A DNA stretch of 13,895 nt, from positions 1 to 13,895 of the forward strand of contig JAPXLT010000110.1 in NCBI GenBank assembly GCA_033809415.1. The letters are read 5' to 3'. The notes under the pieces were generated by a model that saw nothing but the letters and a program-made list of their open reading frames with translations, made no database searches and had not been told where the DNA came from. Positions 5,260 to 12,076 of the stretch are shown piece by piece. The position numbers and the translations under genes were made by a program. Origin of the DNA: JAQVUB01 sp033809415 (lineage in GTDB: Bacteria > Verrucomicrobiota > Lentisphaeria > Oligosphaerales > Oligosphaeraceae). How positions within the stretch are numbered: position 1 is the stretch's first letter; each line of letters begins with the position of its first letter.

Positions 5260-8200
5260 TCACTTGTTCAAGCGATTCATTTCAGCCTGGTATTTTCCGC
5301 CGCTGAACATCTCGCGGTATCGCCTGACCATCTCTCCGACTTCTGCGGTTTTTCCCTCGGCAGCGTAGATTTTGGCGCAGCCATAGAGGGCACGCTCGAT
5401 ATAATCACGGTTTTCGGGGACTTTTGGATCAGCCAGCAGAACCAGCTGGAAATTCGAGAGAGCCCCTGTGCGTTTGCTGGGATCGTTCGAGTGCAGCAGG
5501 GCTTCCGCATAGCTACAGGAAGCGCGATTGCGCACGACCGGCGAGGTCGCCAGGATCAGAATATCATACAAGTCTTTCTCCAATGCGGCCCAGTCCGGTG
5601 GATTTGTGTTTGCCCGCGCCTCCGCCAGAAGGAATTTGATATCAAAGAAATAGGCAGTCCTTTCATTATCCTCGATAATTTTTTCGAGGGTTCTGATTGC
5701 TTCGGGATATCGTTTGAGGGCGACCAGGCTCCGCCCCAGGGCGAAGCCGGCCCGTTCCTGGATGCCTTTAGTCAACTGGGGCGTATCCGGATGATTGGGA
5801 GTAGCGGCGCGCTTGAGAATTTCCCGGTTTGCAGTAGCCGCCGCTTCCGGCAGATTGGCTTCCAGGCAGACGTCCGATACATAAAGGAGATTGCCCAGCG
5901 CAATTTCACCCGGCTTCTCGAGCAGTTTCGCAAAGGATTTTGCCGCCTCCTCGACTTTACCGTTTTCGGCTTGCGCACGCCCGAGCATGAAGAGGGCGTT
6001 CTGGGTCGCTGGCGCCTTGGGATGCTCGGCTGCCAACTTCCGCAGAATATCCGCCGCTTTTACTGGTTCATTGAGGTCAAACAGATAGATCGAGCCGAGC
6101 ATTGACATATTGTCAGGAACCTTATTCGAGGAAGGGAATTTTTGCAGAAAATCCGTCAGCCCAGCAACCGCTTTGTTTTTCCAGTCAGTAAATTCTTTCC
6201 GGATTGGATCGATATCTTGATTCAGCTTCTGGACAATGGCCTCCGTCTCCTGGATGCCTTTCCGGCAATACTCGTCGCGCTGGGCGAGATATTGATTGCG
6301 TGCGGCGAACTTGCTGATGCGGACTTTGCATAGATCAGTCGCTGCCTGCATAGCCGTTTCACGCTCCCTGTCCAATTCAGGGAGGGCGGCTTTTCGCAAG
6401 TCTGCACTTTTACCAAGGTTGTCCTGGTAGACTTTTGCCAGCGCCAGATAACGTGCAGCGGCGAGCTGGTCGGCTTCTGCAATGCGAATATCGATTTGAG
6501 CCAGGTTGATCGCATTTTCGCAACGTTTCAAATCTGCTTCCGTAGAGGCGGTTTCTTCAGTCAGCTCGACGGCCATGCGCTCCTGCTCTTCGATTTCCGT
6601 TTTCGCCTGCACGCCGGTAGCCTGCTGATGCTTGACAAAGGCCGCCTGGAATTTCTCGTTGATTTCGCTATAATCTGCATTTACGCGTTCGAGTTCCTGC
6701 TGCCACTTTTCTTTTTCCGCCCCCTGGCTATCATCCACTTTCGCCTCGATTTCCGATTTGCGAGCCTGGACAGTCTGGCGGTCAGCATCCACCAACGTCA
6801 GCTGTTTCTCGGTATCGCTGATGGCCGCCTTCATGCTGGCAGCCTTATTGCGAGCCGTTTTGATATTCTGCTGCAATTCACGGATTTTCGAGGTAATGTC
6901 CGATTTTTCCGCTTCGAGTTTGGCAAGGTGTTTTTCAGCATTTTCTCTGGCGGCCACTGCATCCTCCCGGCGTTTTTCCTGGGTAGCCAGCGTTCCGATG
7001 ATTTCATTTCTCTTCTGCTGTTCGAGCAACACCGCCCGTTCTCTCAGCGTAGTAGCCATGGTCTGCTGGTGCATCTGCTTTTCTGCGTCGCTCATTTTGC
7101 TGGTATCTTCCCCATGCTCCGCAAGTTGCCTTCGAGCCATTTCCTCGAAGTCAAAGGTAAAATCCGCAAAGACCTTTTTTAGCTCGAGCAGGTCTTTTTC
7201 GAGGGCGGCCTGTTCTTTTGCGGCTTGTTCCCGCTCCGCCTCGCTTTCCGTGAGCAGTGCCTTATACGAATCGATCCGTTCCTGCAAGGTACTCTGGCGC
7301 CGCTGGAAGATCGAGAGCGCCGGGCGCAATTTCTCAGCGGTCAGATTGAAGGCCCATGGCAGCAGAGAAGCGCTGTCCTCTTTGATTTGCAGGGCGGTAC
7401 TGCCGTTGAGATCAAAGCCGCTGTCCTTTTTGCTGAGTACCGAAAGCAGTTCCTCGAACTGGGCGATTGCATCATTGGGATGCTCCCCGTACAGCAGCAG
7501 ATAGGCAGCCCTGAATTTTGCCTGCAAGCGGTCATTGGCATATTTGCGGTCTGTCTCATTGTCGTAGTAGGACAGGAACATCTCCGCCGCTTTTTCTTTT
7601 TCATCCAGAGTATCATAACACCAGCCCAGCTTGTAAAGCGAGCGGATGCCTTTGTCAAAAACGCTGAAGGTATCGACCATGCGCTGATATTTCGGAACCG
7701 CATCCCGGAAAGCCTCGAGGGTCTGCTGCTGCAACTTCAGTTTTTTCGCTTCATTCGTCTCCTTGTTGGTATCCATTGCCAGGTTGCTGGCCGTCTGATA
7801 CATGCTTTCCGCGATCGTGAAAGCGATATCTGGAGCGCGGGGATGCGATGGCGCGGCAGTGACAAATTTGTCAAAGGCCAGCATGGCACGTTCGTTTAAT
7901 TCTTGTTTTCGGGCGGGATTCTTTTCATCCCTGGCCCTGGTCACCAGCATCGCCCCCAGCCGCAGCGCGGCATCGGCCGTGCCTTCGGCTTGCGGGAACA
8001 TCGTGCTAAGATAATCGAGTAGGGCGTCCGCACCATTCAAGTCATCCATCTCTGCCAGGCACATGATCAGGCGCAGGCCGATATCCGGGAGCTTATTGCT
8101 CAACCTGCCTGCACGCAGCGCCGTCAGACAGAAGGGGTAGGCTTCCTTGTAGTTCTTCTTCTGCAAAAAGGCATCGGCCTTTTCCAGGCTGCTCGAGATG

Positions 8201-9348
8201 ATGGCGGCGCTACCGCCTTGGCGCAACTCGATCTTTTCGCCAAACTTCGCTTCTGAAAACTTGCTACACGCTTCATGTTCGGTCAAAATCTTGTTCTGAA
8301 AGGGGCTGTCCGGATATTCCTGGAGGAGGCGTTCGAGGTAGACGGCTGCGCCGCGGACTTGGGTGCGGGCTTTCTCCGTATCTCCTTTAGCATAAGTCAC
8401 TGCCGCATGGCTGGCAAAGGCGATCGCCTTGTAGAATATCGCTTCCACCACCGGGGATTTAACGGTATTGGTTAAGCCGAGGGATTTTTCCAGCTCCTCG
8501 AGGCGTGCATAGATCATGTCGATTGTGCGCACCGCATTGGCGAATTCGGTCAGTTTAGCGATAGCGGCCTTGTTTTTTTCTTCTGCTTTCAGCAAGGGCA
8601 GCAATTTGCTGCGACCCAGCAGGATATTTGCCCGGGCCACTTGCACGGAAGCGGATGCGCCCACGCCGTCGCGGACAAACTGCAAGTTCTCCATCCCTTT
8701 GAGGGCGGCATTGAGGGCGGTCGTGTTGACCGTGCCACCGGAAAGCAATTTAGTCTCCTCGGCATCAATGGCTGTCTGCAATTTCAGAAATTCCATTTGC
8801 CGTTCATCAACCGCTCCTTTGATATTGGCCAGCAAATCAAGGATTTTGGCGGCCTCGGCAGGCTTGTTCATCGATTTGAGCACCATGTTGTAAATCATGA
8901 CTGCCTGCTTGAACGTGTTGGTATCCGATTTTTTATTCGAGGCGGGCTTCTGGTTGGCGGCAAAATACTGCTTGAATACTTTATCGGCTTCAACCCAGTT
9001 GCGACGCGCAGCAAAGACCTGCGCCCTCAGCAAAAGGACGTCATTGGCCAAAGGAGAATTCTTCGGAATCGCAGCCAGGGCGGCATCCGCTTCACGCGAA
9101 CGGCCTAAAGAATAAAAGACACGCGCTTTTTCCAGGTTGATAATATCTTTTTTATCGGGATATTTTTTCTGCATCTGGGACAGTTGCAGCTCAGCATAAT
9201 CATTGAACTCGATGCGGCTCAATTCACGCAGAAAATCCAAATCGAGGTCGAATTCATCAATGGCTTCGACGGATTGCATGCAGACTGTCACCGTCAATAA
9301 GAGAACAGCTGCCATTACCGGGAAGCGGGATACCAGTTTCATGTTCAT
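5260..9348 (-). CDS. Giant secreted TPR / coiled-coil / TPR protein
   Basis: The 1362-residue protein has a Sec signal peptide at about 1-29 (hydrophobic core, cleavage near SVEA-ID; no lipobox). An all-helical region with many TPR-like units covers about 30-680, for example YKLGWCYDTLDEKEKAAEMF, with EEYPDSP/PQAEGTAD-type spacing as in YbgF/BamD-like TPRs. A long charged coiled coil follows at about 684-1050 (runs such as ESEAEREQAAKEQAALEKDL and repeated EKxLxxL patterns). A second TPR block covers about 1055-1362 (ALFMLGRAQAENGKVEEAAK, GRSLVALKRYPEAIRTLEK). This fits a periplasmic scaffold that could span distance from inner membrane to peptidoglycan or outer membrane. It is the first protein gene of the cluster, 68 bp after tRNA-Pro on the same strand. 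No catalytic motif is seen. YbgF/CpoB with TolA-like helices is the closest analogy, by layout only. Confidence 0.88.
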   Translation of the reverse strand: MNMKLVSRFPVMAAVLLLTVTVCMQSVEAIDEFDLDLDFLRELSRIEFNDYAELQLSQMQKKYPDKKDIINLEKARVFYSLGRSREADAALAAIPKNSPLANDVLLLRAQVFAARRNWVEADKVFKQYFAANQKPASNKKSDTNTFKQAVMIYNMVLKSMNKPAEAAKILDLLANIKGAVDERQMEFLKLQTAIDAEETKLLSGGTVNTTALNAALKGMENLQFVRDGVGASASVQVARANILLGRSKLLPLLKAEEKNKAAIAKLTEFANAVRTIDMIYARLEELEKSLGLTNTVKSPVVEAIFYKAIAFASHAAVTYAKGDTEKARTQVRGAAVYLERLLQEYPDSPFQNKILTEHEACSKFSEAKFGEKIELRQGGSAAIISSSLEKADAFLQKKNYKEAYPFCLTALRAGRLSNKLPDIGLRLIMCLAEMDDLNGADALLDYLSTMFPQAEGTADAALRLGAMLVTRARDEKNPARKQELNERAMLAFDKFVTAAPSHPRAPDIAFTIAESMYQTASNLAMDTNKETNEAKKLKLQQQTLEAFRDAVPKYQRMVDTFSVFDKGIRSLYKLGWCYDTLDEKEKAAEMFLSYYDNETDRKYANDRLQAKFRAAYLLLYGEHPNDAIAQFEELLSVLSKKDSGFDLNGSTALQIKEDSASLLPWAFNLTAEKLRPALSIFQRRQSTLQERIDSYKALLTESEAEREQAAKEQAALEKDLLELKKVFADFTFDFEEMARRQLAEHGEDTSKMSDAEKQMHQQTMATTLRERAVLLEQQKRNEIIGTLATQEKRREDAVAARENAEKHLAKLEAEKSDITSKIRELQQNIKTARNKAASMKAAISDTEKQLTLVDADRQTVQARKSEIEAKVDDSQGAEKEKWQQELERVNADYSEINEKFQAAFVKHQQATGVQAKTEIEEQERMAVELTEETASTEADLKRCENAINLAQIDIRIAEADQLAAARYLALAKVYQDNLGKSADLRKAALPELDRERETAMQAATDLCKVRISKFAARNQYLAQRDEYCRKGIQETEAIVQKLNQDIDPIRKEFTDWKNKAVAGLTDFLQKFPSSNKVPDNMSMLGSIYLFDLNEPVKAADILRKLAAEHPKAPATQNALFMLGRAQAENGKVEEAAKSFAKLLEKPGEIALGNLLYVSDVCLEANLPEAAATANREILKRAATPNHPDTPQLTKGIQERAGFALGRSLVALKRYPEAIRTLEKIIEDNERTAYFFDIKFLLAEARANTNPPDWAALEKDLYDILILATSPVVRNRASCSYAEALLHSNDPSKRTGALSNFQLVLLADPKVPENRDYIERALYGCAKIYAAEGKTAEVGEMVRRYREMFSGGKYQAEMNRLNK

Positions 9349-9416
9349 ATTGCCTTGACCTTTTCAATGATTCTCAAGCAAACAGCCCAGGAAAAGACAG
9401 GCGGAAAACTGGGAAA

Positions 9417-9493
9417 TGGTCGGGGCGAGAGGATTTGAACCTCCGGCCTCTGCGTCCCGAACGCAGCGCTCTACCAGGCTGAGCCACGCCCCG
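9417..9493 (-). tRNA. tRNA-Pro (anticodon CGG)
   Basis: A 77-base cloverleaf read on the minus strand. It has a 7-bp acceptor stem CGGGGCG/CGCCCCG, D arm GCTC...GAGC, anticodon stem CTGCG/CGCAG with loop TTCGGGA (anticodon CGG), T arm GGAGG-TTCAAAT-CCTCT, discriminator A, and an encoded 3' CCA (9419-9417). It decodes CCG. It lies 68 bp upstream of the giant TPR gene on the same strand with no clear terminator between them, so read-through into the cluster is possible. Confidence 0.97.
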
Positions 9494-9515
9494 ACATTGT
9501 CAAACCAGAGCAGAC

Positions 9516-9544
9516 AATCTATATGCTACTGCCAAACTGGTCAA
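9516..9544 (-). promoter_or_regulatory. Candidate sigma70 promoter for tRNA-Pro
   Basis: On the minus strand TTGACC (9544-9539) is followed after 17 bases by TAGATT (9521-9516), placing the start about 15 bases before the tRNA. The -35 is good and the -10 is only fair. Confidence 0.5.
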
Positions 9545-9668
9545 TGCATATAATGTAGCGCACTCTGCCCATATCCGCAAACGAATTCCGAGTTTTTTCC
9601 TGACTAAGGCTAACGTTTTACCTGAATCAAGTCCCCTTGAAACAAAAAAAGGAGATCACTCCGCCCTT

Positions 9669-9696
9669 ATTATAATTTCTACTATGCTCTTGTCAA
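9669..9696 (-). promoter_or_regulatory. Near-consensus sigma70 promoter with no gene directly downstream
   Basis: Minus strand TTGACA (9696-9691), 16-base spacer, TATAAT (9674-9669): both hexamers match the consensus exactly. The transcript would start near 9662 and run toward tRNA-Pro. Within its first bases lies GGAG-TGAT-CTCC followed by seven T, a weak terminator-like hairpin. Confidence 0.6.
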
Positions 9697-9729
9697 GGCA
9701 TATGAAACTTTTATTTCCAGGATTTGCAT

Positions 9730-9801
9730 TTTTTTAACCACGAACCACACGAAAAGGCACGAAAATTTTTGTGTCTTTTCGTGTGGTTCGTGGTTAAAAA
9801 A
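9730..9801. repeat. Large near-perfect inverted repeat (72 bp)
   Basis: The left arm (9730-9756) and right arm (9775-9801) are perfect 27-bp reverse complements. Each contains AACCACGAACCACACG or its complement and an A6/T6 end. The 18-base centre (GCACGAAAA...TTGTGT) is itself nearly self-complementary, so the whole can extrude as one long hairpin. It is two head-to-head copies of the GGTTAAAAAA end of the dispersed module. It lies between divergent units, so terminator function is not obvious. Confidence 0.93.
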
Positions 9802-9963
9802 TGGATCTACGCAACACCGGGCAAAACTGTTTGCAGAGCTGATTCACTGGATTTTTCTTTTTTTATTGTTATATTAGAACATCATTCAACGTGCAAACCA
9901 GGGTGTGGTGTACGCGCAATACTGGGTTTGCAGGATTATTATTTTCGGTTAAAGGATTGAACG

Positions 9964-10467
9964 ATGTCATTTTTGGATTCATTGCGTTCCCTCTTTGGAA
10001 AACGGAAGCCGGCTCCCTATGCCCCTCCTGGCAGTGCAGAATATCTGGATGGTGATCTAAATCAGACCCGCAGCAACCGCCCCAAGACGAAGCAAGTATA
10101 TGATGGGCGTATTGCGCAGACTCCTGACTGGGCGGAAGGTTTGAATAACACCGATCTGATCGAGGAGCTGAAAAAGCATGTCAAGTGCCGCTATACACCC
10201 AGCTTCGGTATGAAAAGGATCATGTCCGCGACAGTCGGGCCGGATGGCAATCTTGTTCCCGAGTATGAGGGCATTGCCGGCGATTGCGGCGCGGTCAAGA
10301 ACTTCGGCATGAAGATTGCTAAAAAAGATGGTTTGCTGATGCCTTATCGTTATGTTGACCTGAAAATGGCTTTCAAAGCCTGCTGTGACAACCCCAAAAA
10401 ATGCCCGTTTTATCTTTCGGCACAGGGCGAGGCTGATGAGATGAACTCGAGGCAGCGCAAAATCTGA
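9964..10467 (+). CDS. Hypothetical 167-residue cysteine-containing protein
   Basis: I do not recognise this family. The start is supported by AAAGGA at 9951-9956, seven bases before the ATG. The N-terminus (SFLDSLRSLFGKRK) could form a short amphipathic, basic helix. A polar Pro-rich linker follows to about residue 60, then a compact domain at about 60-155. Five cysteines are present: Cys75, Cys108 (in GDCG), Cys140 and Cys141, and Cys147 (CC-x5-C within ACCDNPKKCPFY). A metal or disulphide role is possible but unproven. There is no signal peptide or TM segment, so it is likely cytoplasmic. It stands alone, with the divergent tRNA unit behind it and a shared terminator after it. Confidence 0.8.
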   Translation: MSFLDSLRSLFGKRKPAPYAPPGSAEYLDGDLNQTRSNRPKTKQVYDGRIAQTPDWAEGLNNTDLIEELKKHVKCRYTPSFGMKRIMSATVGPDGNLVPEYEGIAGDCGAVKNFGMKIAKKDGLLMPYRYVDLKMAFKACCDNPKKCPFYLSAQGEADEMNSRQRKI

Positions 10468-10483
10468 ACCGCTTTCCCGCACC

Positions 10484-10527
10484 AAAAAAAAGAGCCGGGG
10501 CTTTTACAAGGCACCCGGCTTTTTTTG
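10484..10527. terminator. Bidirectional intrinsic terminator
   Basis: A8 G AGCCGGG, a 14-base loop, CCCGGCT T7. The stem is AGCCGGG/CCCGGCT with A- and T-runs on both sides. It sits between the converging 167-residue gene (plus) and the oxidoreductase (minus) and can serve both. Confidence 0.9.
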
Positions 10528-10546
10528 TCTCTGATTCTTGGGATGA

Positions 10547-11605
10547 TCAGACGTTCACTTCGGCATTCTTTTCGCTGGACTTATAGATTGCATCCAGCAG
10601 GCGCATGGTGATCACGCCCTCTTCACCGGTTGCAGCGACTTCGCCCTTACCCTGGATGGCCGCCACAAATTTTTCCAGTTGCACAGCAAAGCGGTCGCGG
10701 TCCTGATTATAGGTCAGATGGACGTCGGCAATACGATTGTCCACTTCGGTCAGGATCGTGGTATCACCCAAGCCGACTTTCACGCCGCCCTTGTCACCGA
10801 GCAGCTCGATATATGATTCATCTTTGGCGTTGCAAGCCCAGGCAACTTCAAAAACCATTGTCGCCTTGTCGCCGAAACGCACAAATCCGGTGGCGTAATC
10901 ATCGACATCAAAGACGCCATCCAGCTTGGGCGGACCAGCCCACATGCTGACATAGTGGTAATCCTTCATCGGAGAACCAAACTTCGAGTAGGTCTTCGCG
11001 CTGACTTTGGTGGGGTTCCAAAGGCCGGTTGTCCACATCGCCAAATCCAGGAAATGCACGGCGCAATCGATCAGGCCGCCGCCGCCAGCCATCGCTTTGG
11101 TAGTAAACCAGCCGCCAAGACCGGGAATCCCGCGACGACGGATCAGCTTGACCCGAATCTGATAGATTTCACCAAGGCGCCCCGCATCGACCGCTTCCTT
11201 GACCACTTCGGCCTCGGGAGTCTGCCGCCAAACCATGCCCATTTGCAGAAGCTTGCCGGACTTGTCGCGGGCAGCCAGGATTTTCTTTCCCAGCTCTGCA
11301 TTCAATGTCATCGGTTTTTCGAGCATGACGTGCTTGCCGGCATTGAACGCCGCAATGGCGACGGGAGCATGCAGATGATTCGGCACGCAGACGCTGATTG
11401 CATCGACCTTGGGATCAGCCAGCAAATCTTCATACTTCACATAGGTTTTGCCAATATTGTGCAATTTTGCTTTTTCCGCCAGACGATCCGGCAGAATATC
11501 GCAAACAGCATACACTTCCGCATTGGGTACTTTAGCATAGGCATTGGCATGCACCGAGCCGATGGTGCCCATGCCGACAATGCCGATTCTGATCTTCTTG
11601 CTCAT
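10547..11605 (-). CDS. Gfo/Idh/MocA-family NAD(P)-dependent oxidoreductase
   Basis: The 352-residue protein has the family's two-domain layout. The N-terminal Rossmann fold carries GMGTIG at residues 11-16 and Asp36 near the end of beta-2 (AVCD), suggesting NAD preference. The EKP motif is at 96-98, whose Lys97 is the usual catalytic lysine. The C-terminal domain includes GGGGLIDCAVHFLD at 174-187, with Asp180 and His184 matching the D-x3-H active-site pair. Such enzymes oxidise or reduce sugars, inositols or related polyols in the cytoplasm; the substrate cannot be read here. The start at 11605 is supported by AAGGAA at 11611-11616. It is a monocistronic unit converging on the terminator at 10484-10527. 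An inverted repeat overlapping a -10-like sequence lies 60-86 bp upstream. Confidence 0.93.
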   Translation of the reverse strand: MSKKIRIGIVGMGTIGSVHANAYAKVPNAEVYAVCDILPDRLAEKAKLHNIGKTYVKYEDLLADPKVDAISVCVPNHLHAPVAIAAFNAGKHVMLEKPMTLNAELGKKILAARDKSGKLLQMGMVWRQTPEAEVVKEAVDAGRLGEIYQIRVKLIRRRGIPGLGGWFTTKAMAGGGGLIDCAVHFLDLAMWTTGLWNPTKVSAKTYSKFGSPMKDYHYVSMWAGPPKLDGVFDVDDYATGFVRFGDKATMVFEVAWACNAKDESYIELLGDKGGVKVGLGDTTILTEVDNRIADVHLTYNQDRDRFAVQLEKFVAAIQGKGEVAATGEEGVITMRLLDAIYKSSEKNAEVNV

Positions 11606-11664
11606 GATCTTTCCTTACTCCGCTGTTCCATGGTGACAAAATGGCAGCAATAACTGCCGATCGG

Positions 11665-11691
11665 CGTCAAATCACTTGACGTATTATCATA
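11665..11691 (-). promoter_or_regulatory. Candidate promoter -10 and operator for the oxidoreductase gene
   Basis: On the minus strand TATGATAAT (11691-11683) is followed by the inverted repeat CGTCAA-N5-TTGACG (11681-11665). A second palindrome, GCCGATCGGC (11656-11665), abuts it. A dyad just downstream of a -10 is a typical repressor position. No good -35 is visible. Confidence 0.35.
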
Positions 11692-11797
11692 ATGTAACTC
11701 GCTTCCTTACCTTTTAAACCCGTTACGGCACCTTCTTGCAAAGAATAATCCTATGACTTTTTATGAAAGTTCGTCGGTCGGCTTGCAAAACGTCCAT

Positions 11798-11813
11798 GGA
11801 AAGTTAACTTTCC
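11798..11813. repeat. Perfect 16-bp palindrome GGAAAGTTAACTTTCC
   Basis: All 16 bases are self-complementary with no loop. It lies about 190 bp from the oxidoreductase start and 260 bp from xseA. It could be an operator or a relic; nothing links it to either gene. Confidence 0.7.
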
Positions 11814-11835
11814 TGTATTATCGTTCGATTTCACG

Positions 11836-11890
11836 TTTTTTCGTACTACTGCCAAACTTCTTCTTTTTTGTGAAAGATTTTTCTGAAAAG
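11836..11890 (+). repeat. TTTCGTACTACT...GTGAAAGATTTT repeat, copy 2
   Basis: It matches the copy at 2377-2430 at both ends with a diverged centre. Here it lies upstream of the xseA-associated tandem array. Confidence 0.75.
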
Positions 11891-11974
11891 CAATCTTCAA
11901 GTCATTGGCATACAGACTTTAAGACAACGCCAATTCCTTTCTTCTTTTTCTCCGACTGATCCGTCCGATTTGTT

Positions 11975-12015
11975 GTCCGTGTAAAGTCCGTGTAAAGTCC
12001 GTGTAAAGTCCGTGT
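11975..12015 (+). repeat. 11-bp tandem array GTCCGTGTAAA (3 units plus partial)
   Basis: Three perfect units and a partial GTCCGTGT, leading directly into the module before xseA. The same unit, inverted, occurs seven times at 13691-13767. Confidence 0.95.
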
Positions 12016-12076
12016 GGGTTGCGGGCGATCAGTCCACGCCAAGTTTTTTCGTGTTTTTTCGTTGTTAAAAAAATGG
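12008..12076 (+). repeat. GGTTAAAAAAT module, left flank of xseAB
   Basis: It nearly matches the reverse complement of 13628-13690, with one base difference in the first half and several G-to-T changes plus a small length change in the A/T-rich end. Its terminal word TTAAAAAAATGG contains the xseA start codon. Confidence 0.9.

Larger units (their letters stand above)
9495..9963. other. Spacer between tRNA-Pro and the 167-residue gene
   Basis: No protein gene is supported in 469 bp. It contains the tRNA promoter, a second and stronger minus-strand promoter (9669-9696), a short hairpin with a T-run on the minus strand (about 9645-9663), a large inverted repeat (9730-9801) and the ribosome site AAAGGA (9951-9956) of the next gene. 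A plus-strand frame from 9724 is only a translation of the inverted repeat. Confidence 0.7.
11606..12072. other. Spacer between oxidoreductase and xseA
   Basis: No gene is supported in 467 bp. It holds inverted repeats at 11656-11681, a 16-bp palindrome (11798-11813), a GTGAAAGATTTT repeat (11836-11890), a GATCCGTCCGATT word, an 11-bp tandem array (11975-12015) and the module that reaches the xseA ATG. No convincing xseA promoter was found. Confidence 0.7.

Noticed and set aside
6496..7182. Plus-strand frame of 228 codons inside the giant TPR gene
   Set aside because: It is antisense to a coiled-coil region with strong coding character; no ribosome site or recognisable domain.
9724..9960. 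78-codon plus-strand frame containing VVKKW-like words
   Set aside because: It begins in and reads through the inverted repeat; similar peptides arise from every copy of the module.
12019..12072. N-terminal extension of XseA from a TTG start (18 extra residues)
   Set aside because: The extension is encoded wholly by a dispersed repeat, and XseA family similarity begins just after the ATG at 12073.
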